Part shown: one piece after another, positions 59,328-64,000 of the stretch
Layout: every line of letters starts with the position of its first letter
Numbering within the stretch: position 1 is the first letter of the stretch
Assembly (NCBI RefSeq): GCF_008831285.2
Contig: NC_045142.1
Coordinates: 27,169,876 to 27,233,875 of the forward strand
Length of the DNA: 64,000 nt
Origin: Nymphaea colorata
Lineage: Eukaryota; Streptophyta; Magnoliopsida; Nymphaeales; Nymphaeaceae
Direction: 5' to 3'
Notes under the pieces: model-generated
What the model was told of the DNA's origin: nothing
Databases searched by the model: none
What the model saw: only the letters and a program-made list of their open reading frames with translations
Position numbers and translations under genes: made by a program

Positions 59328-60006
59328 TTTCTCGAATTGATCAAATTCTTAATTTTTGTATTCAGTTCCATTGTCTGATCTCAGAATCTTCACACGAACA
59401 TTATACTGAGTTTCAATCATCTTTAAAAACTCACAAAACTTTGGAAAAACATCATTTTTAGATTTCAGCAAGGTACAACCATGTCATTTTAGAATAATTA
59501 TCAATGAAAGTCACATAGTAACAACACCCATTATAGGAATTAATAGGCGCATGTCCCCAAACATCAGAATACACTAACTCAAACAAAGTATTAGTATGAT
59601 GTTCTATAGTATCAAACGGTAATCTAGACATCTTGGCAAATTTGCAAATGTCACACAACTGTGAATTAAAGACTAACTCATGCATTAGAACTTTCAAAGT
59701 TTGACTTGACACATGTCCAAGGCACCGGTGCCAAAACTGTCCATTTGATTTAGAACTTGTGACCAGTGCACTACTTGTGTTATCCAGCCAATAAATGTCG
59801 CGGCATAATTCTCCCTTACCAATCATCTTCCTCGTCGTAATGTCCTGAATAATCACATCAGTTGGAGAGAAAGTAACACAACAATTAAGTTCTCTTGTAA
59901 GTTTCGATATAGATAATATATTAGAATTCAAATCAGGCATGTGCAGAATTTTAGAGCTAATAGGTTGATTTAAAAATGACATTTCACCAATATCATTCAC
60001 ATGCAT
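59328..60006 (-). pseudogene. Copia pre-integrase and integrase core (element 4)
   Basis: It holds FWHRCLGHVSSQTLK, CDICKFAKMSRLPF and VYSDVWGHAPINSYNG, then is lost at about 59465 through a one-base insertion, with a further in-frame TAA at about 59350 before the next frame. Confidence 0.85.
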
Positions 60007-60569
60007 AGAAGACCCATTGCTATAGTAATAGATTTATCAATATTATGAGTTGAATAGTTCCTAAGTAGATGCCGATCCATGGTCATGTGGTCACTTGCTC
60101 CAGAGTCCAACACCCAAGCATTAGAAAACATACATTTGGGGTTACACAAAGTGGAATTGCTTGCTGATGCAGCTATGACTTCTTGCTTAACAGACATGTG
60201 CTTTAGCAAATCTGAAATCTTTTCTAAGACAGTTGTAGCATCATTAGTCTCTTTAGATTTGGTAACAGCCACTTTTGCCAAGGATGAAGTTTCTTTAGAT
60301 TTTTCAAACGGTGATTTCTTAGGGACTGATCTCCCATACAAATCCCAACAACGCTCACGCAAGTGTCCTTCTTTTTCACAATAGGTGCAAACTCTCTTCA
60401 TTTTTCCTTTCCATCGGTTAAACCCACTCTGTCTTTCTGCAGCCACAAATGTTACTTTATCATCAAATTCTCCCCCCTTTGACAGTGAGGGAATCATGAC
60501 TTGCTTTCTTGATTCATCACTCATTAATAAAGAACAAATAGTGGATAACGATGGTAGTGATGTATGCAT
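59997..60569 (-). pseudogene. Copia Gag zinc knuckle and protease (element 4)
   Basis: The zinc knuckle CTYCEKEGHLRERC and the protease WVLDSGASDHMTMD are clear. The frame shifts by one base near 60020, just before the next piece. Confidence 0.87.
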
Positions 60570-60599
60570 AAAAATCTGCTGCCGTATTGGTTCATATTA

Positions 60600-61152
60600 T
60601 GTACCAAGACTGTTAAGCAATTGAAATTTTTTTTGCTACTCACGTAAACGTTCTCTAGTTTGCAGACTTTCAGTCATATCAACTAAGTAGTCTAACTCGT
60701 CCCACAATGCTTAAAGATCACTAAGATGTTCACTGAAACTGGTTTTCTGATCTTTCTTTACACTATAATTTTTTTTTTGACAAATGAAACATTCTAGCAA
60801 TATTGTTTTTCTCACTATACAGATCTTTGGCTTTTTTCCAAATTTGTGCAACAGTTTCAGAAAAAAGAAAACCTTGTTGAATTCTCGGTTCCATAGAATT
60901 CATCAACCAAGACATGACCATGTGATTGGTCATCGTCCACTCCTTGTAGAAGGAGATATTCTCGTCTAGTTTTGGGTGGTCACCCGTAACATATTCAAGT
61001 TTGGATTTTCCACTCAAAAATAACGTTGCTGATTTTGACCATGCAAGATAATTTATCCCATTGAGAAGCACTCACGTGATTTTAATAGCAGGATTGGGTT
61101 GCTCTTGAACAACAATTTTCTCAATGATTCGATTGTTACCTGTTTCAGCCAT
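60600..61152 (-). pseudogene. Copia Gag N-terminal part (element 4)
   Basis: Gag begins at ATG 61152 (MAETGNNRIIEKIVV), meets a TGA after about 26 codons (near 61073), and goes on as LLNGINYLAWSKSATLFLSG to MFHLSKKK, where an A homopolymer (60770-60779) breaks the frame. Further stops follow up to 60600. Confidence 0.85.
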
Positions 61153-61865
61153 GATGCTTACGAAGATGAGAATAAGGAAGTCAGGTTTGCTCAAGCGCCT
61201 TTCAAGACCAGCAACCACTCACCGAATTTTTAAAAATCACCCCCAACTCAGAAAATCCCCAAAATTGGTCAACACGTTGCTAATACCCTCAGGAGTGGAC
61301 GCCCAATCTCCCAGCTCAAGCTGAGCTTCCCAAAAAAATGCGTTAAAAATTTATCCTTATGGAAATTTCAGTCTCAGAATGTAGTAGAACAGGGTCTCCC
61401 TTCTTAGGACCTCGCAGTACTCAAAAATTCATAGAAAATCAACTGTTGGTCCGTTTTTTCTGAAATTTGGACTGAAGATCAAAAACATGAAGAGGAAAGG
61501 ATACTCTAAATTTCAGCCCCAACGGAGCTTCAAGGAAGCATCACGCCTATTTTTTCTACCGCTAGATTTCACAGTCTCTCTGTTCTTCAGAGCCAGCACC
61601 GTTCCTTTGGGCATTGATGATTTCTCCCTCGATCATGGACAAATTGACTCCAAACTTCAATAGATTTATAGTGAGTTCAGGGCGATGATGATCTTCAAGT
61701 TGTTGTCCATTGATTGTCCTCCATCGCCAGATTCCAACAAAACTTATGAAAAAACCCAAATTAGTGAACAACAGAAATAGAGCCCGTTCTGCTTGACTCC
61801 TCAACAAAAAAAAACTCTGAAACTTAGAATCGAAGCCCCAACAACCTCGGCGGAAATGTTAACTG
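61153..61865 (-). other. Untranslated leader of copia element 4
   Basis: The stretch between the primer-binding site and gag has no supported coding frame. About 0.7 kb is long but not unusual for a copia leader. Confidence 0.6.
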
Positions 61866-61876
61866 CTCTGATACCA

Positions 61877-62195
61877 TGTTGAAATAAAAGAGTAAGGAAG
61901 ATAGAGGAAACACACGGAGGTTAACGTGGTTCGGCCTGATCAATGGCCTACATCCACACACAAGACAACACACTGGCTTATATCTCACTCACAATAAGTT
62001 CCTTTTACAAGTGAGAAAACATTAAACAAAAACATGACACACCTCCACCGTGAAGGAACCAAAACTGAAGGTAGGAGATGACAATTGTTAAAATAACTGC
62101 CAACCAACAAAATGAACAACCAAAATTTAAGACACGTCTTTATAAAAAAAAAACTGATCAGAAAGACGTGCATAAAACAAAAATGTTCTTCAACA
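61877..62195 (-). repeat. 5' LTR of copia element 4
   Basis: Partner of 56689-56984, directly followed (on the minus strand) by the primer-binding site. Confidence 0.92.
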
Positions 62196-62642
62196 ATAAG
62201 GGTCGAGTCGAGTTTGAACTGACTAAGCCAAGGCTCGTATTCAACCTTAGTCTGCCAGCCATCCGATGGAGCAGATCCATTTGAAAGCCAATCGACCCTT
62301 ACTAATTAAGCTCAAACTGAATGTTACTCTAAGCCCCTACCAACATAACTTGTACAGAAAATTCCATCTGATCCATCCGATTTGCAGACCACATTAGTCA
62401 GCTCAAAATTCAGCTCAAACTGAATGATTTGAGAATAACTTTAGAAAATAAAAAACGTATAAGTAATCAACTGACTGACATTCTGAGAAATACGGATCAA
62501 AAGAAACCGGAACTACAGAAGATAGAAAGTGAGCCAGAAAGCTGTATATTTCAGACCAGATAGTCAATAGAGAAATAAAATATTTGACAGCCATGTATAA
62601 CCAAGACCTAATAATCGGAAGAATAATTACTGAATCATTTAT

Positions 62643-63410
62643 ATGAATAAATCAGAATATGAAGTGGATTCAAAAAAGGCTTTTGTTTTCGGACAAAAGT
62701 GTAGAATAGTAGAAACTAACCTAGACAGGAAATTCCTAGAACTTAACCAAGATGACATGTACTTAATATTAGACGAAGCAGAAATGAATACAGAAACCGT
62801 ACTAGATAGAATAAGAAGACTTAATACAGAAAATAAACCCAGGCCTAAGATAAAGACGTGGCAATATGAAGGTTGCCCTGCCGATCAAGAACAGTCGGTG
62901 CAAGGTTGCCCAGTGCGTCTGGAAGATAAAATGGATAAAATAATAAATCTATTAGAAAAACTCATAGAAAAATTGGAAAAAAATTTTAAACAAATAAATA
63001 AAAAGCTAGATGTTGTCCTAAACAAGAATATAGAGATTAACATGGTAGGAACAGGTGATATATCAGAATCAGAAAATGAAACGGAAACTTATGAACCCAG
63101 CATAACTTATACAACATTGTTAAACCAAGAACAAACTGAACAAATAACTGATATGGAAATAAACATGAATACAACACCAAAAGAAGGAGTAAAAATAAAA
63201 GAAGAATATCCAACCGGTTCTAGGACACATAAAGGAAACCCAAGTAGAAACAAACACTATGACGACTATGGTAAAAGTGAAAGATGGGAAAAATTATGGA
63301 AAGCTAGGCTTAAAACGAAAATAGAAGAAAAAGAATGGAAACAAGGGATATTAAATCTGAACAATAGAAATAACATACTAGAATTTTACAAATGTGGAAA
63401 GCAGAAATGA
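62643..63410 (+). CDS. Acidic/basic coiled-coil protein, pararetrovirus-like
   Basis: An open frame of 255 residues, starting MNKSEYEVDSKKAF. It is rich in lysine, glutamate and asparagine. A heptad-like stretch (MDKIINLLEKLIEKLEKN, about residues 97-125) predicts a coiled coil, and an acidic stretch (ESENETE) follows. The C-terminal part is basic. No enzyme motif. Such a small coiled-coil protein before a coat-protein region recalls the virion-associated or Gag-like proteins of plant pararetroviruses, but I have no specific match. It is the only long frame here without a stop. Confidence 0.45.
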   Translation: MNKSEYEVDSKKAFVFGQKCRIVETNLDRKFLELNQDDMYLILDEAEMNTETVLDRIRRLNTENKPRPKIKTWQYEGCPADQEQSVQGCPVRLEDKMDKIINLLEKLIEKLEKNFKQINKKLDVVLNKNIEINMVGTGDISESENETETYEPSITYTTLLNQEQTEQITDMEINMNTTPKEGVKIKEEYPTGSRTHKGNPSRNKHYDDYGKSERWEKLWKARLKTKIEEKEWKQGILNLNNRNNILEFYKCGKQK

Positions 63411-63948
63411 GTAAACATTTAACAGAAAACAAGATTGATATAAAAAATGTCCCAACATATAAAAAATTCATTTGTAAGAAATGTATACCTATGGTTTTAC
63501 CGATTACCTAGTTCTTCAAAAGAATCACTCAGAGCAGATAACAAAGGGTCAACAACTACAAGTCCAATAGATATTTTAGAAAAATATTTAGGATCAATAA
63601 AAGCTTAATTTTCACATTCTAACATTGAAAAAAATACTCGAAGAACAAATAAGAATAACTGCTAGACAAAATAGTTTAAATCTAACAATCTGTGATATGT
63701 GTTACTTAGAAGAATATATCGAGACCTTTAGTAAATACTACTATCAAGCAACTATTTCAGTCGAAGAGAAACCTTGATACTTAGACTTATTTTTTTCAAA
63801 ATTACCACCGATAGGTTATGCGCAAATCATAAAAGTGTTCCAAGAAAACCAATCGAAAGAAAATACCTTAGGATCAAGAATCGAATTCTTACGAACATGG
63901 TTCAAATCTATGTGTGAAGAATATGTTAAACGAAAAAACTCAAATTAA
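63411..63948 (+). pseudogene. Coat-protein-like stretch (pararetrovirus-like), interrupted
   Basis: Two separated pieces carry the signal. At about 63395-63510 there is a CKKC word. From 63658 to 63948 a frame with one in-frame TGA (63777-63779) includes EEYIETFSKYYYQ, LFFSKLPPIGYAQ and NTLGSRIEFLR. The pattern of an aromatic-rich helix, then L-x-K-LP, then a TLG-x-RI block resembles Caulimoviridae coat proteins. It is already broken, and several stops lie between 63490 and 63650. Confidence 0.45.
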
Positions 63949-64000
63949 TTATACAATCCCCATACAATTGTTGCGAAGAACAGACAATACCACAATTAGG

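Larger units (their letters stand above)
56689..62195 (-). mobile_element. Ty1/copia retrotransposon (element 4), decayed
   Basis: LTRs at 56689-56984 and 61877-62195 start TGTTGAAGAAC and end in TTTCAACA on the minus strand. The primer-binding site (TGGTATCAGAG, 61866-61876) and polypurine tract (gagggggaa, 56985-56993) are in place. The flanks gtaag (56684-56688) and ataag (62196-62200) match at four of five bases. The gag-pol frame has several stops and at least three frameshifts. The LTRs differ by more substitutions and indels than those of element 2, so it is older. Confidence 0.93.
62400..64000 (+). mobile_element. Decayed pararetrovirus-like (Caulimoviridae-like) sequence, partial
   Basis: The strongly A-rich + strand holds a series of frames with the look of plant pararetroviruses: coiled-coil-rich coding, a longer lysine/glutamate-rich frame, then a coat-protein-like stretch. 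It is broken by stops in several places and runs out of the window, so reverse transcriptase, which would decide the matter, is not seen. Composition differs sharply from the flanking DNA. The alternative is an unusual gypsy-like gag. Confidence 0.5.

Overview
The window is nuclear DNA from a flowering plant. It holds spliced genes with plant-type introns, a Golgi GAUT7-type pectin-synthesis protein, an SKU5-like cell-wall multicopper-oxidase homologue, an LRR-VIII-1 receptor kinase of the HPCA1 kind, several Ty1/copia elements, a hAT transposon, a nuclear copy of plastid DNA (ycf3-psaA) and a decayed pararetrovirus-like stretch. The species cannot be told from the sequence alone.

Layout. 1-14044 is a nest of Ty1/copia elements. 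The first full element (225-~5778) is a chimera: its 5' half and 5' LTR come from one family, its 3' half and 3' LTR from another. Next comes a 766-bp inverted piece of a second copia family (5779-6544). It is followed by a third copia copy on the + strand (6546-14044), cut open by a ~0.8-kb CGTATCG-rich non-autonomous element (6806-7581) and by a complete minus-strand copia element (7593-12681) with 5-bp target duplications. 14453-14757 holds the last exons of a truncated host gene. 14758-20462 shows no gene I can defend.

20463-28006 (+) is a complete eight-exon GAUT7-like gene, 610 residues. 28007-31845 is intergenic, with a small hAT-type MITE and long (CT)n/(AT)n tracts. 31846-33675 (-) is a complete three-exon SKS/Bp10-type gene, 552 residues. 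33676-39541 is a mosaic of simple repeats, ~2 kb of plastid-derived DNA (ycf3 intron 2/exon 3, spacer, psaA 5' end) and a decayed duplicate of the receptor kinase that lies further right. 39542-43949 is a whole hAT element with its 8-bp target duplication, its transposase broken by one frameshift.

46516-51898 (-) is a complete 19-exon HPCA1-family LRR receptor kinase, 968 residues, with all splice phases consistent. 51899-56688 is intergenic. 56689-62195 is a fourth, older minus-strand copia element with both LTRs and many stops. From about 62400 to the window end lies a decayed pararetrovirus-like sequence with one long open frame and a coat-protein-like stretch.

The three intact host genes are not an operon and need not work together, though all act in the secretory pathway or at the cell surface: homogalacturonan synthesis (GAUT7), wall/pollen-tube extension (SKS), and extracellular signal perception (HPCA-like kinase). 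The rest is mobile DNA, which records nested insertion, LTR exchange and template switching.
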